Assembly (NCBI GenBank): GCA_963514095.1
Contig: OY741268.1
Span: forward strand, 1 to 64,000
Length of the DNA: 64,000 nucleotides
From: Eutrigla gurnardus
Lineage: Eukaryota > Chordata > Actinopteri > Perciformes > Triglidae
Direction: 5' to 3'
Notes under the pieces: generated by a model
Seen by the model: the letters and a program-made list of their open reading frames with translations, nothing else
The model's database searches: none
Told to the model about the DNA's origin: nothing
Part shown: positions 1-14,411 of the stretch, piece by piece
Layout: the number at the start of each line of letters is the position of its first letter
How positions within the stretch are numbered: position 1 is the first letter of the stretch
Translations under genes and position numbers: made by a program

Positions 1-3000
1 ATTGAAACGAAAGAAGATCCACTCCAGAGTGCTGTTATGACTTAAATGTGTTGATCTCGGTGGGACATTGAAGAATGCAGCTTATTTGACAACTGACACT
101 GCAATAGTGGTTAAAATGCATGTAACCTGCAAATAACAGCTTAAAAGCCTCTTTCCTGCGTGAAACAGCTGTTTCCGGCTTTTTGCCCACATTAAACTTG
201 TAAAAGCATTGTTTTGCACTTATTTGATGTTTAGACGCCATTTTGTGTTCAAAGACACTGGAATCACATTGAAACGAAAGAAGATCCACTCCAGAGTGCT
301 GTTATGACTTAAATGTGTTGATCTCGGTGGGACATTGAAGAATGCAGCTTATTTGACAACTCACACTGCAATAGTGGTTAAAACGTGTGTTACCTGCAAA
401 TAACAGCTTAAAAGCCTCTTCCCTGTGTGAAACAGCTATTACAGCCTTTTCCCCACATTAAACTTGTAAAAGCATTGTTTTGCACTTATTTGATGTTTAG
501 GCGCCATTTTGTGTTCAAAGACACTGGAATCACATTGAAACGAAAGAAGATCCACTCCAGAGTGCTGTTATGACTTAAATGTGTTGATCTCGGTGGGACA
601 TTGAAGAATGCAGCTTATTTGACAACTCACACTGCAATAGTGGTTTAAAACGTGTGTTACCTGCAAATAACAGCTTAAAAGCCTCTTCCCTGTGTGGAAC
701 AGCTATTACAGCCTTTTCCCCACATTAAACTTGTAAAAGCATTGTTTTGCACTTATTTGATGTTTAGACGCCATTTTGTGTTCAAAGACACTGGAATCAC
801 ATTGAAACGAAAGAAGATCCACTCCAGAGTGCTGTTATGACTTAAATGTGTTGATCTCGGTGGGACATTGAAGAATGCAGCTTATTTGACAACTCACACT
901 GCAATAGTGGTTAAAACGTGTGTTACCTGCAAATAACAGCTTAAAAGCCTCTTCCCTGTGTGAAACAGCTATTACAGCCTTTTCCCCACATTAAACTTGT
1001 AAAAGCATTGTTTTGCACTTATTTGATGTTTAGGCGCCATTTTGTGTTCAAAGACACTGGAATCACATTGAAACGAAAGAAGATCCACTCCAGAGTGCTG
1101 TTATGACTTAAATGTGTTGATCTCGGTGGGACATTGAAGAATGCAGCTTATTTGACAACTCACACTGCAATAGTGGTTAAAACGTGTGTTACCTGCAAAT
1201 AACAGCTTAAAAGCCTCTTCCCTGTGTGAAACAGCTATTACAGCCTTTTCCCCACATTAAACTTGTAAAAGCATTGTTTTGCACTTATTTGATGTTTAGA
1301 CGCCATTTTGTGTTCAAAGACACTGGAATCACATTGAAACGAAAGAAGATCCACTCCAGAGTGCTGTTATGACTTAAATGTGTTGATCTCGGTGGGACAT
1401 TGAAGAATGCAGCTTATTTGACAACTCACACTGCAATAGTGGTTTAAACGTGTGTTACCTGCAAATAACAGCTTAAAAGCCTCTTCCCTGTGTGGAACAG
1501 CTATTACAGCCTTTTCCCCACATTAAACTTGTAAAAGCATTGTTTTGCACTTATTTGATGTTTAGACGCCATTTTGTGTTCAAAGACACTGGAATCACAT
1601 TGAAACGAAAGAAGATCCACTCCAGAGTGCTGTTATGACTTAAATGTGTTGATCTCGGTGGGACATTGAAGAATGCAGCTTATTTGACAACTCACACTGC
1701 AATAGTGGTTAAAACGTGTGTTACCTGCAAATAACAGCTTAAAAGCCTCTTCCCTGTGTGAAACAGCTATTACAGCCTTTTCCCCACATTAAACTTGTAA
1801 AAGCATTGTTTTGCACTTATTTGATGTTTAGGCGCCATTTTGTGTTCAAAGACACTGGAATCACATTGAAACGAAAGAAGATCCACTCCAGAGTGCTGTT
1901 ATGACTTAAATGTGTTGATCTCGGTGGGACATTGAAGAATGCAGCTTATTTGACAACTCACACTGCAATAGTGGTTAAAACGTGTGTTACCTGCAAATAA
2001 CAGCTTAAAAGCCTCTTCCCTGTGTGAAACAGCTATTACAGCCTTTTCCCCACATTAAACTTGTAAAAGTATTGTTTTGCACTTATTTGATGTTTAGACG
2101 CCATTTTGTGTTCAAAGACACTGGAATCACATTGAAACGAAAGAAGATCCACTCCAGAGTGCTGTTATGACTTAAATGTGTTGATCTCGGTGGGACATTG
2201 AAGAATGCAGCTTATTTGACAACTCACACTGCAATAGTGGTTAAAACGTGTGTTACCTGCAAATAACAGCTTAAAAGCCTCTTCCCTGTGTGAAACAGCT
2301 ATTACAGCCTTTTCCCCACATTAAACTTGTAAAAGCATTGTTTTGCACTTATTTGATGTTTAGACGCCATTTTGTGTTCAAAGACACTGGAATCACACTG
2401 AAACAAAAGAAGATCCACTCCAGAGTGCTTTTATGACTTAAATGTGTTGATCTCAGTGGGACATTGAAGAATGCAGCTTATTTGACAACTCACACTGCAA
2501 TAGTGGTTAAAACGTGTGTTACCTGCAAATAACAGCTTAAAAGCCTCTTCCCTGTGTGAAACAGCTATTACAGCCTTTTCCCCAGATTAAACTTGTAAAA
2601 GCATTGTTTTGCACTTATTTGATGTTTAGACGCCATTTTGTGTTCAAAGACACTGGAATCACATTGAAACGAAAGAAGATCCACTCCAGAGTGCTGTTAT
2701 GACTTAAATGTGTTGATCTCGGTGGGACATTGAAGAATGCAGCTTATTTGACAACTGACACTGCAATAGTGGTTAAAATGCATGTAACCTGCAAATAACA
2801 GCTTAAAAGCCTCTTTCCTGCGTGAAACAGCTGTTTCCGGCTTTTTGCCCACATTAAACTTGTAAAAGCATTGTTTTGCACTTATTTGATGTTTAGACGC
2901 CATTTTGTGTTCAAAGACACTGGAATCACATTGAAACGAAAGAAGATCCACTCCAGAGTGCTGTTATGACTTAAATGTGTTGATCTCGGTGGGACATTGA

Positions 3001-6000
3001 AGAATGCAGCTTATTTGACAACTCACACTGCAATAGTGGTTAAAACGTGTGTTACCTGCAAATAACAGCTTAAAAGCCTCTTCCCTGTGTGAAACAGCTA
3101 TTACAGCCTTTTCCCCACATTAAACTTGTAAAAGCATTGTTTTGCACTTATTTGATGTTTAGGCGCCATTTTGTGTTCAAAGACACTGGAATCACATTGA
3201 AACGAAAGAAGATCCACTCCAGAGTGCTGTTATGACTTAAATGTGTTGATCTCGGTGGGACATTGAAGAATGCAGCTTATTTGACAACTCACACTGCAAT
3301 AGTGGTTAAAACGTGTGTTACCTGCAAATAACAGCTTAAAAGCCTCTTCCCTGTGTGAAACAGCTATTACAGCCTTTTCCCCACATTAAACTTGTAAAAG
3401 TATTGTTTTGCACTTATTTGATGTTTAGACGCCATTTTGTGTTCAAAGACACTGGAATCACATTGAAACGAAAGAAGATCCACTCCAGAGTGCTGTTATG
3501 ACTTAAATGTGTTGATCTCGGTGGGACATTGAAGAATGCAGCTTATTTGACAACTCACACTGCAATAGTGGTTAAAACGTGTGTTACCTGCAAATAACAG
3601 CTTAAAAGCCTCTTCCCTGTGTGAAACAGCTATTACAGCCTTTTCCCCACATTAAACTTGTAAAAGCATTGTTTTGCACTTATTTGATGTTTAGACGCCA
3701 TTTTGTGTTCAAAGACACTGGAATCACACTGAAACAAAAGAAGATCCACTCCAGAGTGCTTTTATGACTTAAATGTGTTGATCTCAGTGGGACATTGAAG
3801 AATGCAGCTTATTTGACAACTCACACTGCAATAGTGGTTAAAACGTGTGTTACCTGCAAATAACAGCTTAAAAGCCTCTTCCCTGTGTGAAACAGCTATT
3901 ACAGCCTTTTCCCCAGATTAAACTTGTAAAAGCATTGTTTTGCACTTATTTGATGTTTAGACGCCATTTTGTGTTCAAAGACACTGGAATCACATTGAAA
4001 CGAAAGAAGATCCACTCCAGAGTGCTGTTATGACTTAAATGTGTTGATCTCGGTGGGACATTGAAGAATGCAGCTTATTTGACAACTGACACTGCAATAG
4101 TGGTTAAAATGCATGTAACCTGCAAATAACAGCTTAAAAGCCTCTTTCCTGCGTGAAACAGCTGTTTCCGGCTTTTTGCCCACATTAAACTTGTAAAAGC
4201 ATTGTTTTGCACTTATTTGATGTTTAGACGCCATTTTGTGTTCAAAGACACTGGAATCACATTGAAACGAAAGAAGATCCACTCCAGAGTGCTGTTATGA
4301 CTTAAATGTGTTGATCTCGGTGGGACATTGAAGAATGCAGCTTATTTGACAACTCACACTGCAATAGTGGTTAAAACGTGTGTTACCTGCAAATAACAGC
4401 TTAAAAGCCTCTTTCCTGCGTGAAAAAGCTGTTTCCGGCTTTTTGCCCACATTAAACTTGTAAAAGCATTGTTTTGCACTTATTTGATGTTTAGACGCCA
4501 TTTTGTGTTCAAAGACACTGGAATCACATTGAAACGAAAGAAGATCCACTCCAGAGTGCTGTTATGACTTAAATGTGTTGATCTCGGTGGGACATTGAAG
4601 AATGCAGCTTATTTGACAACTCACACTGCAATAGTGGTTAAAACGTGTGTTACCTGCAAATAACAGCTTAAAAGCCTCTTCCCTGTGTGAAACAGCTATT
4701 ACAGCCTTTTCCCCACATTAAACTTGTAAAAGCATTGTTTTGCACTTATTTGATGTTTAGACGCCATTTTGTGTTCAAAGACACTGGAATCACATTGAAA
4801 CGAAAGAAGATCCACTCCAGAGTGCTGTTATGACTTAAATGTGTTAATCTCGGTGGGACATTGAAGAATGCAGCTTATTTGACAACTGACACTGCAATAG
4901 TGGTTAAAACGTGTGTTACCTGCAAATAACAGCTTAAAAGCCTCTTCCCTGTGTGAAACAGCTATTACAGCCTTTTCCCCACATTAAACTTGTAAAAGCA
5001 TTGTTTTGCACTTATTTGATGTTTAGACGCCATTTTGTGTTCAAAGACACTGGAATCACATTGAAACGAAAGAAGATCCACTCCAGAGTGCTGTTATGAC
5101 TTAAATGTGTTGATCTCGGTGGGACATTGAAGAATGCAGCTTATTTGACAACTCACACTGCAATAGTGGTTAAAACGTGTGTTACCTGCAAATAACAGCT
5201 TAAAAGCCTCTTCCCTGTGTGAAACAGCTATTACAGCCTTTTCCCCACATTAAACTTGTAAAAGCATTGTTTTGCACTTATTTGATGTTTAGACGCCATT
5301 TTGTGTTCAAAGACACTGGAATCACATTGAAACGAAAGAAGATCCACTCCAGAGTGCTGTTATGACTTAAATGTGTTGATCTCGGTGGGACATTGAAGAA
5401 TGCAGCTTATTTGACAACTGACACTGCAATAGTGGTTAAAACGTGTGTTACCTGCAAATAACAGCTTAAAAGCCTCTTCCCTGTGTGAAACAGCTATTAC
5501 AGCCTTTTCCCCACATTAAACTTGTAAAAGCATTGTTTTGCACTTATTTGATGTTTAGACGCCATTTTGTGTTCAAAGACACTGGAATCACACTGAAACA
5601 AAAGAAGATCCACTCCAGAGTGCTTTTATGACTTAAATGTGTTGATCTCAGTGGGACATTGAAGAATGCAGCTTATTTGACAACTGACACTGCAATAGTG
5701 GTTAAAATGCATGTTACCTGCAAATAACAGCTTAAAAGCCTCTTTCCTGCGTGAAACAGCTGTTTCCGGCTTTTTGCCCACATTAAACTTGTAAAAGCAT
5801 TGTTTTGCACTTATTTGATGTTTAGACGCCATTTTGTGTTCAAAGACACTGGAATCACATTGAAACGAAGAAGATCCACTCCAGAGTGCTGTTATGACTT
5901 AAATGTGTTGATCTCGGTGGGACATTGAAGAATGCAGCTTATTTGACAACTCACACTGCAATAGTGGTTAAAACGTGTGTTACCTGCAAATAACAGCTTA

Positions 6001-9000
6001 AAAGCCTCTTCCCTGTGTGAAACAGCTATTACAGCCTTTTCCCCACATTAAACTTGTAAAAGCATTGTTTTGCACTTATTTGATGTTTAGACGCCATTTT
6101 GTGTTCAAAGACACTGGAATCACATTGAAACCAAAGAAGATCCACTCCAGAGTGCTGTTATGACTCAAATGTGTTGATCTCGGTGGGACATTGAAGAATG
6201 CAGCTTATTTGACAACTGACACTGCAATAGTGGTTAAAACGTGTGTTACCTGCAAATAACAGCTTAAAAGCCTCTTCCCTGTGTGAAACAGCTATTACAG
6301 CCTTTTCCCCACATTAAACTTGTAAAAGCATTGTTTTGCACTTATTTGATGTTTAGACGCCATTTTGTGTTCAAAGACACTGGAATCACATTGAAACGAA
6401 AGAAGATCCACTCCAGAGTGCTGTTATGACTTAAATGTGTTGATCTCGGTGGGACATTGAAGAATGCAGCTTATTTGACAACTCACACTGCAATAGTGGT
6501 TAAAACGTGTGTTACCTGCAAATAACAGCTTAAAAGCCTCTTCCCTGTGTGAAACAGCTATTACAGCCTTTTCCCCACATTAAACTTGTAAAAGCATTGT
6601 TTTGCACTTATTTGATGTTTAGACGCCATTTTGTGTTCAAAGACACTGGAATCACACTGAAACAAAAGAAGATCCACTCCAGAGTGCTTTTATGACTTAA
6701 ATGTGTTGATCTCAGTGGGACATTGAAGAATGCAGCTTATTTGACAACTGACACTGCAATAGTGGTTAAAATGCATGTTACCTGCAAATAACAGCTTAAA
6801 AGCCTCTTCCCTGTGTGAAACAGCTATTACAGCCTTTTCCCCACATTAAACTTGTAAAAGCATTGTTTTGCACTTATTTGATGTTTAGACGCCATTTTGT
6901 GTTCAAAGACACTGGAATCACATTGAAACGAAAGAAGATCCACTCCAGAGTGCTGTTATGACTTAAATGTGTTGATCTCGGTGGGACATTGAAGAATGCA
7001 GCTTATTTGACAACTCACACTGCAATAGTGGTTAAAACGTGTGTTACCTGCAAATAACAGCTTAAAAGCCTCTTCCCTGTGTGAAACAGCTATTACAGCC
7101 TTTTCCCCACATTAAACTTGTAAAAGCATTGTTTTGCACTTATTTGATGTTTAGACGCCATTTTGTGTTCAAAAGACACTGGAATCACACTGAAACAAAA
7201 GAAGATCCACTCCAGAGTGCTTTTATGACTTAAATGTGTTGATCTCAGTGGGACATTGAAGAATGCAGCTTATTTGACAACTCACACTGCAATAGTGGTT
7301 AAAACGTGTGTTACCTGCAAATAACAGCTTAAAAGCCTCTTCCCTGTGTGAAACAGCTATTACAGCCTTTTCCCCACATTAAACTTGTAAAAGCATTGTT
7401 TTGCACTTATTTGATGTTTAGACGCCATTTTGTGTTCAAAGACACTGGAATCACATTGAAACGAAAGAAGATCCACTCCAGAGTGCTGTTATGACTTAAA
7501 TGTGTTGATCTCGGTGGGACATTGAAGAATGCAGCTTATTTGACAACTCACACTGCAATAGTGGTTAAAACGTGTGTTACCTGCAAATAACAGCTTAAAA
7601 GCCTCTTTCCTGCGTGAAAAAGCTGTTTCCGGCTTTTTGCCCACATTAAACTTGTAAAAGCATTGTTTTGCACTTATTTGATGTTTAGACGCCATTTTGT
7701 GTTCAAAGACACTGGAATCACATTGAAACGAAAGAAGATCCACTCCAGAGTGCTGTTATGACTTAAATGTGTTGATCTCGGTGGGACATTGAAGAATGCA
7801 GCTTATTTGACAACTCACACTGCAATAGTGGTTAAAACGTGTGTTACCTGCAAATAACAGCTTAAAAGCCTCTTCCCTGTGTGAAACAGCTATTACAGCC
7901 TTTTCCCCACATTAAACTTGTAAAAGCATTGTTTTGCACTTATTTGATGTTTAGACGCCATTTTGTGTTCAAAGACACTGGAATCACATTGAAACGAAAG
8001 AAGATCCACTCCAGAGTGCTGTTATGACTTAAATGTGTTAATCTCGGTGGGACATTGAAGAATGCAGCTTATTTGACAACTGACACTGCAATAGTGGTTA
8101 AAACGTGTGTTACCTGCAAATAACAGCTTAAAAGCCTCTTCCCTGTGTGAAACAGCTATTACAGCCTTTTCCCACATTAAACTTGTAAAAGCATTGTTTT
8201 GCACTTATTTGATGTTTAGACGCCATTTTGTGTTCAAAGACACTGGAATCACATTGAAACGAAAGAAGATCCACTCCAGAGTGCTGTTATGACTTAAATG
8301 TGTTGATCTCGGTGGGACATTGAAGAATGCAGCTTATTTGACAACTCACACTGCAATAGTGGTTAAAACGTGTGTTACCTGCAAATAACAGCTTAAAAGC
8401 CTCTTTCCTGCGTGAAAAAGCTGTTTCCGGCTTTTTGCCCACATTAAACTTGTAAAAGCATTGTTTTGCACTTATTTGATGTTTAGACGCCATTTTGTGT
8501 TCAAAGACACTGGAATCACATTGAAACGAAAGAAGATCCACTCCAGAGTGCTGTTATGACTTAAATGTGTTGATCTCGGTGGGACATTGAAGAATGCAGC
8601 TTATTTGACAACTCACACTGCAATAGTGGTTAAAACGTGTGTTACCTGCAAATAACAGCTTAAAAGCCTCTTCCCTGTGTGAAACAGCTATTACAGCCTT
8701 TTCCCCACATTAAACTTGTAAAAGCATTGTTTTGCACTTATTTGATGTTTAGACGCCATTTTGTGTTCAAAGACACTGGAATCACATTGAAACGAAAGAA
8801 GATCCACTCCAGAGTGCTGTTATGACTTAAATGTGTTAATCTCGGTGGGACATTGAAGAATGCAGCTTATTTGACAACTGACACTGCAATAGTGGTTAAA
8901 ACGTGTGTTACCTGCAAATAACAGCTTAAAAGCCTCTTCCCTGTGTGAAACAGCTGTTTCCGGCTTTTTGCCCACATTAAACTTGTAAAAGCATTGTTTT

Positions 9001-10417
9001 GCACTTATTTGATGTTTAGACGCCATTTTGTGTTCAAAGACACTGGAATCACATTGAAACGAAAGAAGATCCACTCCAGAGTGCTGTTATGACTTAAATG
9101 TGTTGATCTCGGTGGGACATTGAAGAATGCAGCTTATTTGACAACTCACACTGCAATAGTGGTTAAAACGTGTGTTACCTGCAAATAACAGCTTAAAAGC
9201 CTCTTTCCTGCGTGAAAAAGCTGTTTCCGGCTTTTTGCCCACATTAAACTTGTAAAAGCATTGTTTTGCACTTATTTGATGTTTAGACGCCATTTTGTGT
9301 TCAAAGACACTGGAATCACATTGAAACGAAAGAAGATCCACTCCAGAGTGCTGTTATGACTTAAATGTGTTGATCTCGGTGGGACATTGAAGAATGCAGC
9401 TTATTTGACAACTCACACTGCAATAGTGGTTAAAACGTGTGTTACCTGCAAATAACAGCTTAAAAGCCTCTTCCCTGTGTGAAACAGCTATTACAGCCTT
9501 TTCCCCACATTAAACTTGTAAAAGCATTGTTTTGCACTTATTTGATGTTTAGACGCCATTTTGTGTTCAAAGACACTGGAATCACATTGAAACGAAAGAA
9601 GATCCACTCCAGAGTGCTGTTATGACTTAAATGTGTTAATCTCGGTGGGACATTGAAGAATGCAGCTTATTTGACAACTGACACTGCAATAGTGGTTAAA
9701 ACGTGTGTTACCTGCAAATAACAGCTTAAAAGCCTCTTCCCTGTGTGAAACAGCTATTACAGCCTTTTCCCCACATTAAACTTGTAAAAGCATTGTTTTG
9801 CACTTATTTGATGTTTAGACGCCATTTTGTGTTCAAAGACACTGGAATCACATTGAAACGAAAGAAGATCCACTCCAGAGTGCTGTTATGACTTAAATGT
9901 GTTGATCTCGGTGGGACATTGAAGAATGCAGCTTATTTGACAACTCACACTGCAATAGTGGTTAAAACGTGTGTTACCTGCAAATAACAGCTTAAAAGCC
10001 TCTTCCCTGTGTGAAACAGCTATTACAGCCTTTTCCCCACATTAAACTTGTAAAAGCATTGTTTTGCACTTATTTGATGTTTAGACGCCATTTTGTGTTC
10101 AAAGACACTGGAATCACATTGAAACGAAAGAAGATCCACTCCAGAGTGCTGTTATGACTTAAATGTGTTGATCTCGGTGGGACATTGAAGAATGCAGCTT
10201 ATTTGACAACTGACACTGCAATAGTGGTTAAAACGTGTGTTACCTGCAAATAACAGCTTAAAAGCCTCTTCCCTGTGTGAAACAGCTATTACAGCCTTTT
10301 CCCCACATTAAACTTGTAAAAGCATTGTTTTGCACTTATTTGATGTTTAGACGCCATTTTGTGTTCAAAGACACTGGAATCACACTGAAACAAAAGAAGA
10401 TCCACTCCAGAGTGCTT

Positions 10418-10684
10418 TTATGACTTAAATGTGTTGATCTCAGTGGGACATTGAAGAATGCAGCTTATTTGACAACTGACACTGCAATAGTGGTTAAAAT
10501 GCATGTTACCTGCAAATAACAGCTTAAAAGCCTCTTTCCTGCGTGAAACAGCTGTTTCCGGCTTTTTGCCCACATTAAACTTGTAAAAGCATTGTTTTGC
10601 ACTTATTTGATGTTTAGACGCCATTTTGTGTTCAAAGACACTGGAATCACATTGAAACGAAAGAAGATCCACTCCAGAGTGCTG
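10418..10684. repeat. Representative class A monomer (267 bp)
   Basis: This is a clear class A unit followed directly by a class B unit at 10685. Its length is exactly 89 codons, so the minus strand stays open for 84 codons in nearly every A monomer. It carries a 7-bp inverted repeat, AAAAGCC at 10526-10532 and GGCTTTT at 10560-10566, with a 27-nt spacer. Class B lacks the matching right arm. TTAA tetranucleotides occur at fixed places in each monomer (in GACTTAAATG and AGCTTAAAAG), so the array is dense in potential piggyBac targets. Confidence 0.9.
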
Positions 10685-10950
10685 TTATGACTTAAATGTG
10701 TTGATCTCGGTGGGACATTGAAGAATGCAGCTTATTTGACAACTCACACTGCAATAGTGGTTAAAACGTGTGTTACCTGCAAATAACAGCTTAAAAGCCT
10801 CTTCCCTGTGTGAAACAGCTATTACAGCCTTTTCCCCACATTAAACTTGTAAAAGCATTGTTTTGCACTTATTTGATGTTTAGACGCCATTTTGTGTTCA
10901 AAGACACTGGAATCACATTGAAACGAAAGAAGATCCACTCCAGAGTGCTG
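10685..10950. repeat. Representative class B monomer (266 bp)
   Basis: The class B unit is one base shorter than A, owing to replacement of TTTCCGGCTTTTTGCCC by TTACAGCCTTTTCCCC. Because 266 is not divisible by three and the substituted block differs, the 84-codon minus frame of class A does not persist here. Runs of B monomers alternate with A, giving a 533-bp dimer as the basic period of much of the array. Confidence 0.9.
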
Positions 10951-13900
10951 TTATGACTTAAATGTGTTAATCTCGGTGGGACATGGAAGAATGCAGCTTA
11001 TTTGACAACTGACACTGCAATAGTGGTTAAAACGTGTGTTACCTGCAAATAACAGCTTAAAAGCCTCTTCCCTGTGTGAAACAGCTATTACAGCCTTTTC
11101 CCCACATTAAACTTGTAAAAGCATTGTTTTGCACTTATTTGATGTTTAGACGCCATTTTGTGTTCAAAGACACTGGAATCACATTGAAACGAAAGAAGAT
11201 CCACTCCAGAGTGCTGTTATGACTTAAATGTGTTGATCTCGGTGGGACATTGAAGAATGCAGCTTATTTGACAACTCACACTGCAATAGTGGTTAAAACG
11301 TGTGTTACCTGCAAATAACAGCTTAAAAGCCTCTTCCCTGTGTGAAACAGCTATTACAGCCTTTTCCCCACATTAAACTTGTAAAAGCATTGTTTTGCAC
11401 TTATTTGATGTTTAGACGCCATTTTGTGTTCAAAGACACTGGAATCACATTGAAACGAAAGAAGATCCACTCCAGAGTGCTGTTATGACTTAAATGTGTT
11501 GATCTCGGTGGGACATTGAAGAATGCAGCTTATTTGACAACTGACACTGCAATAGTGGTTAAAACGTGTGTTACCTGCAAATAACAGCTTAAAAGCCTCT
11601 TCCCTGTGTGAAACAGCTATTACAGCCTTTTCCCCACATTAAACTTGTAAAAGCATTGTTTTGCACTTATTTGATGTTTAGACGCCATTTTGTGTTCAAA
11701 GACACTGGAATCACACTGAAACAAAAGAAGATCCACTCCAGAGTGCTTTTATGACTTAAATGTGTTGATCTCAGTGGGACATTGAAGAATGCAGCTTATT
11801 TGACAACTGACACTGCAATAGTGGTTAAAATGCATGTAACCTGCAAATAACAGCTTAAAAGCCTCTTTCCTGCGTGAAACAGCTGTTTCCGGCTTTTTGC
11901 CCACATTAAACTTGTAAAAGCATTGTTTTGCACTTATTTGATGTTTAGACGCCATTTTGTGTTCAAAGACACTGGAATCACATTGAAACGAAAGAAGATC
12001 CACTCCAGAGTGCTGTTATGACTTAAATGTGTTGATCTCGGTGGGACATTGAAGAATGCAGCTTATTTGACAACTCACACTGCAATAGTGGTTAAAACGT
12101 GTGTTACCTGCAAATAACAGCTTAAAAGCCTCTTTCCTGCGTGAAAAAGCTGTTTCCGGCTTTTTGCCCACATTAAACTTGTAAAAGCATTGTTTTGCAC
12201 TTATTTGATGTTTAGACGCCATTTTGTGTTCAAAGACACTGGAATCACATTGAAACGAAAGAAGATCCACTCCAGAGTGCTGTTATGACTTAAATGTGTT
12301 GATCTCGGTGGGACATTGAAGAATGCAGCTTATTTGACAACTCACACTGCAATAGTGGTTAAAACGTGTGTTACCTGCAAATAACAGCTTAAAAGCCTCT
12401 TCCCTGTGTGAAACAGCTATTACAGCCTTTTCCCCACATTAAACTTGTAAAAGCATTGTTTTGCACTTATTTGATGTTTAGACGCCATTTTGTGTTCAAA
12501 GACACTGGAATCACATTGAAACGAAAGAAGATCCACTCCAGAGTGCTGTTATGACTTAAATGTGTTAATCTCGGTGGGACATTGAAGAATGCAGCTTATT
12601 TGACAACTGACACTGCAATAGTGGTTAAAACGTGTGTTACCTGCAAATAACAGCTTAAAAGCCTCTTCCCTGTGTGAAACAGCTATTACAGCCTTTTCCC
12701 CACATTAAACTTGTAAAAGCATTGTTTTGCACTTATTTGATGTTTAGACGCCATTTTGTGTTCAAAGACACTGGAATCACATTGAAACGAAAGAAGATCC
12801 ACTCCAGAGTGCTGTTATGACTTAAATGTGTTGATCTCGGTGGGACATTGAAGAATGCAGCTTATTTGACAACTCACACTGCAATAGTGGTTAAAACGTG
12901 TGTTACCTGCAAATAACAGCTTAAAAGCCTCTTCCCTGTGTGAAACAGCTATTACAGCCTTTTCCCCACATTAAACTTGTAAAAGCATTGTTTTGCACTT
13001 ATTTGATGTTTAGACGCCATTTTGTGTTCAAAGACACTGGAATCACATTGAAACGAAAGAAGATCCACTCCAGAGTGCTGTTATGACTTAAATGTGTTGA
13101 TCTCGGTGGGACATTGAAGAATGCAGCTTATTTGACAACTGACACTGCAATAGTGGTTAAAACGTGTGTTACCTGCAAATAACAGCTTAAAAGCCTCTTC
13201 CCTGTGTGAAACAGCTATTACAGCCTTTTCCCCACATTAAACTTGTAAAAGCATTGTTTTGCACTTATTTGATGTTTAGACGCCATTTTGTGTTCAAAGA
13301 CACTGGAATCACACTGAAACAAAAGAAGATCCACTCCAGAGTGCTTTTATGACTTAAATGTGTTGATCTCAGTGGGACATTGAAGAATGCAGCTTATTTG
13401 ACAACTGACACTGCAATAGTGGTTAAAATGCATGTTACCTGCAAATAACAGCTTAAAAGCCTCTTTCCTGTGTGAAACAGCTGTTTCCGGCTTTTTGCCC
13501 ACATTAAACTTGTAAAAGCATTGTTTTGCACTTATTTGATGTTTAGACGCCATTTTGTGTTCAAAGACACTGGAATCACATTGAAACGAAAGAAGATCCA
13601 CTCCAGAGTGCTGTTATGACTTAAATGTGTTAATCTCGGTGGGACATTGAAGAATGCAGCTTATTTGACAACTGACACTGCAATAGTGGTTAAAACGTGT
13701 GTTACCTGCAAATAACAGCTTAAAAGCCTCTTCCCTGTGTGAAACAGCTATTACAGCCTTTTCCCCACATTAAACTTGTAAAAGCATTGTTTTGCACTTA
13801 TTTGATGTTTAGACGCCATTTTGTGTTCAAAGACACTGGAATCACATTGAAACGAAAGAAGATCCACTCCAGAGTGCTGTTATGACTTAAATGTGTTGAT

Positions 13901-14411
13901 CTCGGTGGGACATTGAAGAATGCAGCTTATTTGACAACTCACACTGCAATAGTGGTTAAAACGTGTGTTACCTGCAAATAACAGCTTAAAAGCCTCTTCC
14001 CTGTGTGAAACAGCTATTACAGCCTTTTCCCCACATTAAACTTGTAAAAGCATTGTTTTGCACTTATTTGATGTTTAGACGCCATTTTGTGTTCAAAGAC
14101 ACTGGAATCACATTGAAACGAAAGAAGATCCACTCCAGAGTGCTGTTATGACTTAAATGTGTTGATCTCGGTGGGACATTGAAGAATGCAGCTTATTTGA
14201 CAACTGACACTGCAATAGTGGTTAAAACGTGTGTTACCTGCAAATAACAGCTTAAAAGCCTCTTCCCTGTGTGAAACAGCTATTACAGCCTTTTCCCCAC
14301 ATTAAACTTGTAAAAGCATTGTTTTGCACTTATTTGATGTTTAGACGCCATTTTGTGTTCAAAGACACTGGAATCACACTGAAACAAAAGAAGATCCACT
14401 CCAGAGTGCTT

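Larger units (their letters stand above)
1..14411. repeat. HOR zone 1: 5-mer (1,331 bp), 3-mer and 6-mer periods
   Basis: Private variants repeat at multimer spacing. The TCCCCAGATTAAAC variant at about 2580 recurs 1,331 bp later at about 3911. The AAAAGTATTG variant at about 2067 recurs near 3398, and GGCGCC at about 1830 recurs near 3160. Between about 7489 and 9886, a triple unit of about 798-800 bp recurs three times, marked by GAAAAAGCTG and GTTAATCTCGG. Class A units starting at 10418, 11749 and 13347 are 1,331 and 1,598 bp apart (5-mer, then 6-mer). Some monomers carry 1-bp indels, for example a missing base near 5868, an extra A near 7172 and a missing C near 8171. Confidence 0.8.

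Noticed and set aside
35..289. 84-codon minus-strand frames recurring through the array as a tandem gene family
   Set aside because: The frame is a consequence of a 267-bp period without stops. Copies differ mainly by amino-acid-changing substitutions, class B monomers break it, and no domain, promoter or splice structure is recognisable.
8107..8292. Plus-strand frames in single monomers (also 56921-57115)
   Set aside because: They arise from 1-bp indels or substitutions in individual monomers and are not repeated elsewhere.
10418..10950. CENP-B box in the satellite
   Set aside because: I looked for the TTCG....A..CGGG core and found no match in class A or B monomers, so centromere identity cannot be argued from this motif.
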